64,000 nucleotides of DNA from Mycolicibacter sp. MU0102 (lineage in GTDB: Bacteria > Actinomycetota > Actinomycetes > Mycobacteriales > Mycobacteriaceae), in contig NZ_OY726398.1 of the NCBI RefSeq assembly GCF_963378105.1, positions 2,046,001 through 2,110,000 on the forward strand, written 5' to 3'. This document shows positions 40,494-48,706 of the stretch, piece by piece. Within the stretch, counting starts at the first letter, position 1, and each line of letters opens with the position of its first letter. The position numbers were made by a program, and so were the translations under genes. The notes beneath the pieces are model-generated. The model did no database searches. It saw only the letters and a list, made by a program, of their open reading frames with translations, and was not told the origin of the DNA.

Positions 40494-42683
40494 GTGAAGA
40501 TCTCAGGTTGGCTTAAGGAAAACGGGTCCGCGTCGGCGCGGCGGGTGGCTGCTGCGGGCGCGTCTGTCGGGGCGCTGGCCGCGTTCGGATGGACACCTGC
40601 GGCGCACGCCGACTTCGATGACTTCATGGCCGACCTGTTGGACCCCACCGCGTGGGGTGCGGTGTTCGAGCCCGGCTACTGGGACGGTCCCGACTCGACT
40701 TCGACATTCGACCTCGCGTCGTTGTTCGTCGGCGGTGACCTCCCCGGCGCGGCTGTCGGTACTGATTTCGCCGACTGGTTCCAAAACGACATCTATCTGC
40801 CGTTGCATGCTGCGATGCAGGACTGGATCGAGAGTCCTTTCGGCTCAACGGTCAACGACTTCGTCAACCCGCTGTTTGCTTTCGGTGGCGCCTGCGGCCT
40901 GGTCTGCAATGGCGTCGACGGCACCGAGACCCATGCCGATGGCGGTAACGGTGGCTGGATCTTCGGTGACGGCGGCAACGGCTGGAGCAGCACCGAAGAC
41001 GGCGTGGACGGCGGCGCCGGCGGCGCGGGCGGCTGGCTGGGCAACGGCGGCGCGGGTGGTGACGGCGGCGCCGGCGCCGACGGTGGTGTCGGTGGGGCTT
41101 CGAACTGGATCGGCAACGGTGGCGCCGGCGGCAGCGGCGGCGCGGGCCTGGATGGCCTCCATGCGGGTGACGGTGGCAACGGCGGTGCCGGTGGCCGTGG
41201 CGGAATGTTGTTCAGTACCAACGGCGATGGCGGCAACGGCGGCAATGGGGGCAACTCGGTCGGCAATGGTGGTACGGGTGGCGCCGGGGGTAACGGCGGT
41301 GTTAGCGGTCGCGCCCCGGGCGTGTATGCCGTCGGGGGTGCCGGCGGCAACGGCGGAAACGGTGGTAACGGCGGCAGCGCTGACGGAATCGGCAGCACCG
41401 GAGGCGTTGGCGGGGACGGAGGCAATAGCAGTCAGGCCAGCTATTGGCTAAGTAGAGATGCCGGCGCGGGCGGCAATGGCGGAGACGGTGGCGCTACCAA
41501 CGGTGCCGGCAGTACCGCTGGGAATGGCGGTAATGGCGGCAAGGGTGGCCTCTTTGTCTTCGGCCAGGGAGACCTCGATGGCGGACCCGGTGGCAACGGT
41601 GGCAATGGTGGTGCGGCTATCGGTGACCACAGCACCGCCGGTAATGGTGGTGACGGTGGTCGAGGCGCCCCCGGCAGCGCCCAGGGTGGCGGCCGCGATG
41701 GCGGCGTCGGTGGGGTCGGTGGCAATGGCGGTGCGGCTAGCGGTCTCGGCAGCACCGCCGGTAATGGTGGTAGCGGCGGTAGCGGGGGTAATGGCGGCGC
41801 TGTGGGCAGCGGCCGCGATGGTGGCGTCGGTGGGGTCGGTGGCAATGGCGGTGCGGCTAGCGGTGTCGGCAGTAACGCCGGTAATGGTGGTAGCGGCGGT
41901 AGCGGGGGCATCGGTGGCGGTTTGGGTGGTGGCCGTGACGGTGGTGCGGGTGGCAATGGCGGCAATGGTGGCGCGGCCAGTGGTGCAGGCAGCATCGCTG
42001 GGGCGGGGGGCAACGGTGGCGTCGGTGGCATGAGCAGCCTTTTGGGCGGCGGCCGTGACAGCGGGGCCGGCGGCAACGGCGGCAATGGTGGTGATGGCAC
42101 CGATGGCGGGACTGCCAACCACGGTGGCGCTGGCGGCACAGGCGGAAGCACTGGTCTGGGCGCCGGCGGCAATGGCGGCAACGGTGGCGCCGGTGGCAGC
42201 GGCGGCGCCAGCGACGGGGGAGTCGGCGGCATTGGCGGCCAGGGCGGAGAAGGCAACACCACCGCCGGATGGGCACGTGGCGGTGGCGGCGGTGGTGGCG
42301 GCGGCGGTGCCGGTACCGGAGGCCAGGGTGGTGATGGCGGCAATGGCGGCCACGGCGGCGTCGGTTTGGGAATGGGATCTGAAACCAGCGGCGGCTACGG
42401 CGGCACCGGCGGGACCGGCGGAAGCGCCGATGGTGGTACCGGAGGCGTCGGCGGCAACGGCGGGGACGGTGGCTCGGGCCCGTTGGGTAGCGCCGGCGGG
42501 ATCGGTGGCAATGGCGGAAACGGTGGCCAGGTCGGCCCCAACGGCAACGGCGCCGGTGGCAACGGTGGCAACGGCGGCAACGGCAGCCTCGATCCCGGTG
42601 GCAAAGGCGGAAATGGCGGTGCCGACGGAACTCCCGGAACGCCGGGCACCGACGGCGCATCCGCCCCGAATCCAAATGACTGA
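40494..42683 (+). CDS. Glycine-rich PGRS-type protein with Sec signal peptide and no PE domain
   Basis: 729 residues. Signal peptide of about 39 residues (KENGSASARRVAAAGASVGALAAFGWTPAAHA). Residues about 40-125 form a unique region (DDFMADLLDPTAWGAVFEPGYWDGPD, DFADWFQNDIYLPLHAAMQDWI). Residues 127-142 (FAFGGACGLVCNGVDG) correspond in place to the GRPLIGNGxNG junction of PE_PGRS proteins but carry Cys134 and Cys138. From 145 to the end it is GGxGG repeats, closing with GTPGTPGTDGASAPNPND. The PE domain that directs ESX-5 export is absent, so it is probably exported by Sec. GTG 40494 is the start. Confidence 0.85.
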   Translation: MKISGWLKENGSASARRVAAAGASVGALAAFGWTPAAHADFDDFMADLLDPTAWGAVFEPGYWDGPDSTSTFDLASLFVGGDLPGAAVGTDFADWFQNDIYLPLHAAMQDWIESPFGSTVNDFVNPLFAFGGACGLVCNGVDGTETHADGGNGGWIFGDGGNGWSSTEDGVDGGAGGAGGWLGNGGAGGDGGAGADGGVGGASNWIGNGGAGGSGGAGLDGLHAGDGGNGGAGGRGGMLFSTNGDGGNGGNGGNSVGNGGTGGAGGNGGVSGRAPGVYAVGGAGGNGGNGGNGGSADGIGSTGGVGGDGGNSSQASYWLSRDAGAGGNGGDGGATNGAGSTAGNGGNGGKGGLFVFGQGDLDGGPGGNGGNGGAAIGDHSTAGNGGDGGRGAPGSAQGGGRDGGVGGVGGNGGAASGLGSTAGNGGSGGSGGNGGAVGSGRDGGVGGVGGNGGAASGVGSNAGNGGSGGSGGIGGGLGGGRDGGAGGNGGNGGAASGAGSIAGAGGNGGVGGMSSLLGGGRDSGAGGNGGNGGDGTDGGTANHGGAGGTGGSTGLGAGGNGGNGGAGGSGGASDGGVGGIGGQGGEGNTTAGWARGGGGGGGGGGAGTGGQGGDGGNGGHGGVGLGMGSETSGGYGGTGGTGGSADGGTGGVGGNGGDGGSGPLGSAGGIGGNGGNGGQVGPNGNGAGGNGGNGGNGSLDPGGKGGNGGADGTPGTPGTDGASAPNPND
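41341..42060 (+). repeat. Six tandem 120-bp units (40 residues) inside the PGRS gene
   Basis: Units start at 41341, 41461, 41581, 41701, 41821 and 41941. Each begins with a run such as GGNGGNGG, has an SxxGxGSxAGNGG-type centre and ends with a conserved (S/G)RDGG-like turn. Units 41701 and 41821 are nearly identical in DNA. The exact 120-bp spacing without gaps indicates a structural period and recent unit duplication. Confidence 0.82.
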
Positions 42684-42797
42684 CCGCGCGTAGTGCTGAC
42701 TGCCGGTCTGAGCGGAGCCCCGCGCACCGACAGCGGTGCTAGCCAACAGATGTCAGGTTTAGACATCAGCTGAATCGAATGGAGCGGTGCCCTGCAA

Positions 42798-43457
42798 GTG
42801 ACTCGTTGGCGCCTCACCCTCACCCTCGCAATGCTTTTCGGCGCTTGCTTACCCGCCGCCCCGCCCGCGGCTGCGATGGTGATCTTGGGCGGTGGGGCTG
42901 TCATCGTCGTTGACGGCAACAGCTACTGCACCTTGACCACGATCGGACGCGACCGGTTTGGTGACGTGGTGGGTTTTACCGGAGCGCAGTGCGGTGGACC
43001 AGGGGCTGAGGTCGCGATCGCGGGAACCGACACGACCGTGGGCACCGTGGTGGCCGTCAACGGCAACCTTCGGTACGCGGTGATCAAATTCGATGCGCCC
43101 GACCTGATTCCGGTATCTGACTATGCCGGTACCGTGATCAACGGCATCGGTGCAGACCCGGCGGCCGGTTCGCTGGTGTGCAAGTGGGGACCTGCAACCC
43201 CCGGTATCTGCAATTCCGTCTGGCGCGACGGATGGCCGGACGTGCCGATGGTTGGCCAATTTGAGGTGGGCGATGTGGGTGCCCCGGTAACGATGGACGG
43301 TCGGCTGGTTGGCCTGGTCTACGGCGGCAACCTCATATATCGCGGCAGATACAGCCCACCGATGGAGGTCACATACGTGACGAAATTCAGCGCAATCCTC
43401 GCCGACGTCAACGCCGGTGACGGACCCGGTAGCGGCTTCGTTCCGATCGGAAGCTGA
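42798..43457 (+). CDS. Secreted chymotrypsin-fold protein with a lost catalytic triad (copy 2)
   Basis: 219 residues, close paralogue of 39664-40329 (shared MVILGGGA, VVDGN-YCTLTTIGRDR, KWGPATPG, NAGDGPGSGFVPIGS). Here the triad positions are Gln64 (TGAQC), Arg92 (LRYAVI) and Val160 (GDVGAPV). Signal peptide to about residue 26; a Cys in it (LFGAC) resembles but does not fit a lipobox. GTG 42798 is preceded at 13 nt by GGAG. The short upstream segment CTGAATYGRATGGAG is shared by both copies, so the duplication included the leader. Confidence 0.77.
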   Translation: MTRWRLTLTLAMLFGACLPAAPPAAAMVILGGGAVIVVDGNSYCTLTTIGRDRFGDVVGFTGAQCGGPGAEVAIAGTDTTVGTVVAVNGNLRYAVIKFDAPDLIPVSDYAGTVINGIGADPAAGSLVCKWGPATPGICNSVWRDGWPDVPMVGQFEVGDVGAPVTMDGRLVGLVYGGNLIYRGRYSPPMEVTYVTKFSAILADVNAGDGPGSGFVPIGS

Positions 43458-43466
43458 GCGGAACCC

Positions 43467-45668
43467 TTACCGCCCAAGCGCATCGTCCTCGACCGCAACT
43501 GCGGTGGCGGCAACAGAAACCCAGGTGTTGTTGAGGGCAGCGGTCCCGGTGAAGGTGTCTACCCGCTGCGGGTCGTGTAGGTCGTTCACGTTGGCCCCGG
43601 GCAGGGAGTCCGCGTGACGCCAGCCGGTGTTGCGGTGTCCCCAGCCGTGGGGAACCGAGACGGTGCCGGGCCGCATGTCGTCGCTGATGTGCAGCGGCAC
43701 TGCGATCTTGCCGATGTCGGAAGTCACCTCCACCATGTCACCTTCGGTCAGCCCGCGGACATTGGCGTCATCGGAGTGCATGTGCAGGGTGCACTGGTTG
43801 GAGCCGCTGGTCATCGACGGCACATTGTGCAGCCAGGAGTTGTTGCTGCGTAGCTGGCGTCGGCCGATGAGCTGCAGGTCGTAGGCGCTGGCCGGGCCAG
43901 CCGGACCGTCGAGCAATGTGGCGGCGGCGGCGATGAACTCCTGCGGCGCGAGCTGGGCCTTGCGGTCACGGGTGCCGATGACCTCGCGCAGCCGGGGGCG
44001 CAGTGGCCCAAGGTCCAGTCCACCGGCGCTGTCTCGTAGTTGTCGCATGGTGATGCCCTTGCGGCCCTTACGGATCCAGCCATAGGGTCCCGTGGCCACG
44101 GAGAGGGCGGCCATCCGCAGCGGATTGATCGCGGAGACCAGTCGTTCGCGCACCGGTGCGACCATCTTGCGCAGCGGGGTCGGCAGCAGCTCTAGCATCA
44201 GCAGGCTCAGAATCTCCCAGTCGTCTTTGGTGCCCGCCGGGGGTTCGAAGGTTCGATGTTGGTAGCGAATGTTGTTGCGCACACTGAAGACCGGAAGCAG
44301 CAGCCCGACATCCTCGCGTTCCAGCGGTGAGGCCGGCGGCAAGATGTAGTCGGCATGCCGGCTGGTTTCGGTGACGTACATGTCTATGGCCACATACAGA
44401 TCCAGCGAAGCCATGGCCTGGTCCAGGCGGCCCTTCTGCGGGATCGAGGACACCGGGTTGCCGGCGCAGGTGATCATCGCCTTGATCTGGCCCTCGCCTG
44501 CGGTGAGAATCTCGTCGGCTAAGACGACCGCGGGAAGCTCACCGCGGAACGACTTGTAGTGCCCAGAACGGTCGGTCCACGCGCCGTAGCCAGCCGGGAT
44601 GTACTTCGCCACACGTGGCACGTCGGCCGCCGGTGTGGAGAACATGGTGCCGCCGGCTCGGTCCAGGTTGCCGGTGACGGCGTTGATGACCATGACCAGC
44701 CAACTCACCAGCGTCCCGGTCTCCTGGTGGCAGATGCCGATCCGGCAGTAGATCGCTGCTGACTCCGCCGCGGCATGGTCACGCGCCAGGGCGTAGATCG
44801 TCTCGGCATCGACACCGGCGCGCGCGGCGACGGCCTCGGGGCTGGCATTGGCGACCAGGCGGCGTAGCTCCGGAAGACCCACCGACTGGCGGGCGATCGC
44901 CGCTGTGTCGCAGAGGTTTTCGTTGATCAGGACATGCAGCATGCCCAGCAGAAGATAGAGGTCGCCACCGGGGCGTACCGCGACATGTGCGTCAGCCAGC
45001 TTTGCCGTCTCGGTGCGACGCGGGTCGATCACGACGACGGTCCCACCGCGATCGCGCACGGCTTTGATCCGCCGTTTGGCCCCGGGCATGATTGACAGTG
45101 ACCCGTTGGACACTGCGGGATTGGCGCCGAGGATCACCAGGCGTTGGGTCCGGTCGATGTCGGTGATCGGGATCAGCACGTTGGAGCCGAACACCTTCCA
45201 GGCCGCGAACTCGTGTGGCATCTGATCGATGCTCGACGCGGAGAAGAAGTTGGGTGTCATCAGGGCCGCACGCAGCAGCAGACCGTAGATCGCTGCGGAA
45301 CTGTGTGCGGCAGGGTTGCCCAGGTACATCCCGACAGCCTCTTTGCCGTGCTCCTTGCGGACCCGGCGCAACCGCGTGCCGATGTCGGACAGGGCTTGTT
45401 CCCAGCTCACGGGCACAAAGTCGTCGCCGACCCGCCGCATCGGCGTGCGCAGCCGGTCCGGGTCGTCGTGCAGCCCGCCCATCGCGGTCGACTTGGGGCA
45501 GATGTAGCCGTGCGAGAACACGTCCTCGGAGTTGCCCTGGATGCGACTGACTTTGCCGTCGGTCACCGTGACCTGAATGCCGCAGTGTGCCTCACACAAT
45601 GTGCACTGACTGTTATGCGTGGTGCTCGCGCCCGGGGAATCCGACAGGGGCAGGTCGACAGTTGTCAT
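43467..45668 (-). CDS. Molybdopterin (bis-MGD) oxidoreductase with N-terminal 4Fe-4S motif
   Basis: 733 residues. The N-terminal motif CTLCEAHC (Cys 22, 25, 29) with YICPKS (Cys57) holds a 4Fe-4S cluster; the domains that follow match the DMSO-reductase/formate-dehydrogenase superfamily (VILGANPAVSNGS, DPRRTETAKLADAHVAVRPGGD, C-terminal MGD-binding HGWGHRNTGWRHAD). No Tat signal, no iron-sulfur or membrane partner genes nearby, so it is probably cytoplasmic and works alone. Substrate unknown. ATG 45668 is preferred to 45680 because GGAGA is 6 nt upstream. Confidence 0.85.
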   Translation of the reverse strand: MTTVDLPLSDSPGASTTHNSQCTLCEAHCGIQVTVTDGKVSRIQGNSEDVFSHGYICPKSTAMGGLHDDPDRLRTPMRRVGDDFVPVSWEQALSDIGTRLRRVRKEHGKEAVGMYLGNPAAHSSAAIYGLLLRAALMTPNFFSASSIDQMPHEFAAWKVFGSNVLIPITDIDRTQRLVILGANPAVSNGSLSIMPGAKRRIKAVRDRGGTVVVIDPRRTETAKLADAHVAVRPGGDLYLLLGMLHVLINENLCDTAAIARQSVGLPELRRLVANASPEAVAARAGVDAETIYALARDHAAAESAAIYCRIGICHQETGTLVSWLVMVINAVTGNLDRAGGTMFSTPAADVPRVAKYIPAGYGAWTDRSGHYKSFRGELPAVVLADEILTAGEGQIKAMITCAGNPVSSIPQKGRLDQAMASLDLYVAIDMYVTETSRHADYILPPASPLEREDVGLLLPVFSVRNNIRYQHRTFEPPAGTKDDWEILSLLMLELLPTPLRKMVAPVRERLVSAINPLRMAALSVATGPYGWIRKGRKGITMRQLRDSAGGLDLGPLRPRLREVIGTRDRKAQLAPQEFIAAAATLLDGPAGPASAYDLQLIGRRQLRSNNSWLHNVPSMTSGSNQCTLHMHSDDANVRGLTEGDMVEVTSDIGKIAVPLHISDDMRPGTVSVPHGWGHRNTGWRHADSLPGANVNDLHDPQRVDTFTGTAALNNTWVSVAATAVAVEDDALGR

Positions 45669-45854
45669 TGGCGTCTCCATCCGCGGCAGTCATCGCGCCT
45701 TGGCGTGAATCACGATCCCCCGACTCGCGCTGTTGCCGTGTGCGCACCGATGAGGATTCTGGCATCCCGGCCGTCCCCGCCGCCACGGATTCAGGTCGAC
45801 CCGAGTGGTCATGCTCATTGACCCGAGCTCAGAGTCCCCCTAGACTTCCGATAC

Positions 45855-45872
45855 TGATAACGCATGTTGTCA
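45855..45872. promoter_or_regulatory. Inverted repeat upstream of the MpaB-like gene, candidate operator
   Basis: TGATAACGCATGTTGTCA has arms TGATAAC and GTTGTCA (6 of 7 complementary) and lies 14-49 bp upstream of the possible starts of the oxygenase gene. Size and position suit a TetR-type repressor. No regulator gene is adjacent. Confidence 0.4.
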
Positions 45873-45903
45873 GAAGTGGTCAACGATGACTGGGAGTGCG
45901 CGC

Positions 45904-46911
45904 GTGAGTCAAGACATGTCGGACACCTGCCCCGCGGCCAGCGATGAGCCGATAGCTGCCGGCTGTCCCGTGAGCAACGGTGGCTACGACGCACCCCCGA
46001 TCCCGCTGGGCCCCGACTCGCTGACCTGGAAGTACTTCGGCCAGTGGACCGGTCTGTTCCAGGGGACCTGGGCTGGGTCCATGCAGAACATGCATCCGCA
46101 GCTTGGTGCGGCGGTCAAAGACCACTCGATCTTCTTCATCGAGCGCATCCCGCGCCTGATGCGGTCGATCTACCCGATCGGTGGGGTGGTGTTCGACGGC
46201 TACCGCGCACCGCAGACCGGCGCCGAGGTCCGCGACTACCACATCGGCATCAAGGGTGTGGACGAGCAGGGGCGCCGCTACAGCGCGCTGAACCCCGACG
46301 TCTTCTACTGGGCGCACGCAACCTTCTTCAAGTCGACACTGCTGGCCGCCGAGAAATTCGCCGGCGGACTGACCGAGGCCGACAAGCGGCAGCTGTTCGA
46401 CGAGCACGTGCAGTGGTACCGGATGTACGGCATGAGCATGCGCCCGGTGCCCAAGTCCTGGGAAGAGTTCCAGGAGTACTGGGATCACATGTGCAACAAC
46501 GTCCTGGAGAACAACTGGGCGGCCCGCGAGGTCATGGACCTGTCGACCATGCCCAAACACCCGTCATTGGAGTGGATTCCGGACTGGCTGTGGGCGCTAA
46601 ACCTCAAGGTCGGCCAGCGCTTCCTGACGTTCATGACGGTGGCCCTCTATGACCCGCCGGTGCGCGAACTCATGGGCTACACCTGGTCTGCGCGCCAGGA
46701 GCGTCTGCACGGGTATGTCTGCAAGGCCATCACCCTCGTCTCCAAGTACGGCCCCAAGCGTGCCCTGATGCACCCGCGCAAGCGTTCGGCGCTGGACCGG
46801 GCCTCAGGCCGCCTCCCGGTGGACGCACCCCTGGTGCAGACCCCGGCGCGCAACCTGCCGCCGGTGGACTACCGCAACGACCCGCACTTCTACTGCCCGA
46901 AAGTCGACTGA
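45904..46911 (+). CDS. MpaB/rubber-oxygenase-family (DUF2236) protein
   Basis: 335 residues. MpaB-like heme oxygenase domain: GTWAGSMQNMHPQLGAAVKDHSIFF, RLMRSIYPIGGVVF, PDVFYWAHATFFKS (His of the family) and the Glu/Arg/Tyr-rich central helices. Family members are b-type cytochrome oxygenases; mycobacteria have many of unknown substrate. GTG 45904 (GGGAG 7 nt upstream) is preferred; ATG 45886 and ATG 45916 are alternatives. Convergent with the LLM oxidoreductase. Confidence 0.8.
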   Translation: MSQDMSDTCPAASDEPIAAGCPVSNGGYDAPPIPLGPDSLTWKYFGQWTGLFQGTWAGSMQNMHPQLGAAVKDHSIFFIERIPRLMRSIYPIGGVVFDGYRAPQTGAEVRDYHIGIKGVDEQGRRYSALNPDVFYWAHATFFKSTLLAAEKFAGGLTEADKRQLFDEHVQWYRMYGMSMRPVPKSWEEFQEYWDHMCNNVLENNWAAREVMDLSTMPKHPSLEWIPDWLWALNLKVGQRFLTFMTVALYDPPVRELMGYTWSARQERLHGYVCKAITLVSKYGPKRALMHPRKRSALDRASGRLPVDAPLVQTPARNLPPVDYRNDPHFYCPKVD

Positions 46912-46933
46912 CCCGCGCTGAAGTGCCTAGGAC

Positions 46934-48067
46934 TCAGGCGAATCTGCCTGGGTTCGCCGTGACAGCCCGGCGCAGCGTCGGCCGGTTGGCCCGGTAGGCC
47001 TGCACGACGGGTGCGAGCTCGTGGGGGCTGGCCCCGTGCATGATCACCGAGTGCACGCCCAGGTCGAACTGCCGGGCGATGGTGCTTGCGCAGTCGCGGG
47101 CCGAACCGGCTGCCACCGCCGCCAACCACTCGTCGGGAATCAGCTCGGCGATCCGCTGCAGCGTCTCGTATGAGGCGCTGGCGTCGATCGGCCCGGCGGT
47201 GGCCGCATCGGTGAACAGTTCGGACTGCCGGATCCGCTCCCACACCTGCGGATCCCAGCCGTTGGCGGAGACCAGCACATCGGGATAGGCCTGCAGATAG
47301 GTCGCCAAGCGGCCCACCCCGCGGCGCAGCTGATCGTCCTGCGACAGCGAGTCGCACACCGTCGCCAGGCAGGCCCAGATGCGGATGCTGTCGGGATCAC
47401 GGCCCGCACGTTCGGCACCGCGGCGCACCGCCGCAACCGACGCCGCCGTGGCCTCGTCGGAGAAGAAGGTGTGCAGCACAACGAAATCGGCGATCTCACC
47501 GGCGAGTTCCATCGTCTTGGGGCCGACGGCGACCAAGCCGATCGGTGGCCCCTCGCCCAAGCCGTTCGCATGGCGCAGCATCGGCCACTTCCCGGCTGGG
47601 CCGTCGTGATTGAAAATCGTCTCGCCGGCCCAGAGCCGGCGCAGGATGCCGAAAAAGTCGCGCAGCCGAGCCGCGGTCACCACCGGCAGGCCGATCGCCG
47701 GCCAATACCCGCCCATGCCGCGACCGAACGCCATCGCGAAACGCCCCTCGGTCAGGGCGTGCATGGTCGATCCCACGGTCGCGGTCACCGTGGGGTGGCG
47801 GGTGTGGTGGTTGGTCGACGGGGCGATCCCCAGACTGGAGCTGCAGCCCGCAACGGCGCCGCTGAGCACCGCCGGGTCTTTCACGGTGAAGCGTTCCCCG
47901 ATGTGGCACGAACCCAGGCCGAGCGCATCGGCCTCCCGCGCTTCGGGCAGCACCACCCGAGCATCCGCCGGATGCCGCGTGACGGCGTAGTAGCCGAGTT
48001 CGTTCAGTTGGATATCGGTGTCAGCTGCGCTCGACGGGTCGGTGACCTGCGGTGCGGTGCGATGCAT
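46934..48067 (-). CDS. LLM-class F420-dependent oxidoreductase (TIGR03857-like)
   Basis: 377 residues, luciferase-like alpha/beta barrel. LNELGYYAVTRHP, EADALGLGSCHIGERF and ALTEGRFAMAFGRGMGGYWPAIGLP fit the F420-dependent class abundant in mycobacteria. Uses F420 (or FMN) for hydride transfer to an unknown substrate. ATG 48067 lies 8 bp from an imperfect palindrome that may control it. Confidence 0.83.
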   Translation of the reverse strand: MHRTAPQVTDPSSAADTDIQLNELGYYAVTRHPADARVVLPEAREADALGLGSCHIGERFTVKDPAVLSGAVAGCSSSLGIAPSTNHHTRHPTVTATVGSTMHALTEGRFAMAFGRGMGGYWPAIGLPVVTAARLRDFFGILRRLWAGETIFNHDGPAGKWPMLRHANGLGEGPPIGLVAVGPKTMELAGEIADFVVLHTFFSDEATAASVAAVRRGAERAGRDPDSIRIWACLATVCDSLSQDDQLRRGVGRLATYLQAYPDVLVSANGWDPQVWERIRQSELFTDAATAGPIDASASYETLQRIAELIPDEWLAAVAAGSARDCASTIARQFDLGVHSVIMHGASPHELAPVVQAYRANRPTLRRAVTANPGRFA

Positions 48068-48074
48068 CCCGCAA

Positions 48075-48097
48075 TTACACTACGGTGAGTAGCGTTA
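48075..48097. promoter_or_regulatory. 23-bp imperfect palindrome before the LLM oxidoreductase, candidate operator
   Basis: Arms TTACACTAC and GTAGCGTTA (7 of 9 complementary) around GGTGA, ending 7 bp upstream of the minus-strand ATG 48067. Such placement over the likely transcription start fits a repressor operator. Regulator unknown. Confidence 0.45.
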
Positions 48098-48128
48098 TGC
48101 AAGCGGTCCGGCCGAGGTTCCCCACGTT

Positions 48129-48629
48129 TCAGCTGTTCAGTGACCACACCGAGTAATTCAGCGCGGTGGCGAACACGATCCACCCGAAATACGGCAGCAT
48201 CAGCAATGCCGCGGCGCGCTGGGTCTTCCAGAACGCCGCGATGGTGACTGCCACGGCGACATCGAGCAGCAGGATGTCGACCAACGCCAGGCCGCGCCAG
48301 CCCAGCCCGAAGAACAACGGCGACCACAACAGGTTCAAGACCAGCTGTACGCCGTAGGCGATGATCGCGGGATTCTTCCACCGAGGGTCCGCCCGCCAGA
48401 CGAGCCAGGCCGCGACCGCCATCAGTAGATAAAGAGCACTCCACACCGGACCGAACAGGTAGCTCGGTGGTGCCCAGCTCGGTTGCGCGAGCTTCCCGTA
48501 GTCGGCGGCGGCGTCAGCCGAGGCGAGCCCGCCGAGGGCGGCGACGACGATGACGAGCCCAAGCGAGACCAGGAATGCGGCGAGGTGCTGAGAATTCGGC
48601 TGCTGCGTTTTCGACGCGATCGCTTCCAT
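48129..48629 (-). CDS. TspO/MBR-family tryptophan-rich membrane protein
   Basis: 166 residues with five transmembrane helices. The hallmark KLAQPSWAPPSYLFGPVWSALYLLMAVAAWLVW is followed by the W-rich LNLLWSPLFFGLGWRGLALVDI. TspO proteins bind porphyrins and act in stress or heme handling. ATG 48629 begins MEAIASKTQQPNSQHLAAF. Divergent from the DJ-1 gene (77-bp gap). Confidence 0.92.
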   Translation of the reverse strand: MEAIASKTQQPNSQHLAAFLVSLGLVIVVAALGGLASADAAADYGKLAQPSWAPPSYLFGPVWSALYLLMAVAAWLVWRADPRWKNPAIIAYGVQLVLNLLWSPLFFGLGWRGLALVDILLLDVAVAVTIAAFWKTQRAAALLMLPYFGWIVFATALNYSVWSLNS

Positions 48630-48706
48630 CTAGTCACACTAGGACTCAAACGCAGTACCTGACCAGTTCGCTGGCGCCGCCCGAGCGCCAGGGGAATCCT
48701 GGGGAG

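Noticed and set aside
41341..42060. CRISPR array in the 120-bp repeats
   Set aside because: Units are contiguous and coding, with no constant repeat plus unique spacer pattern.
40793..42746. Long proline-rich frames antisense to the PGRS gene
   Set aside because: They are the expected mirror of GGN-rich codons (GGC/GCC) and have no start context.
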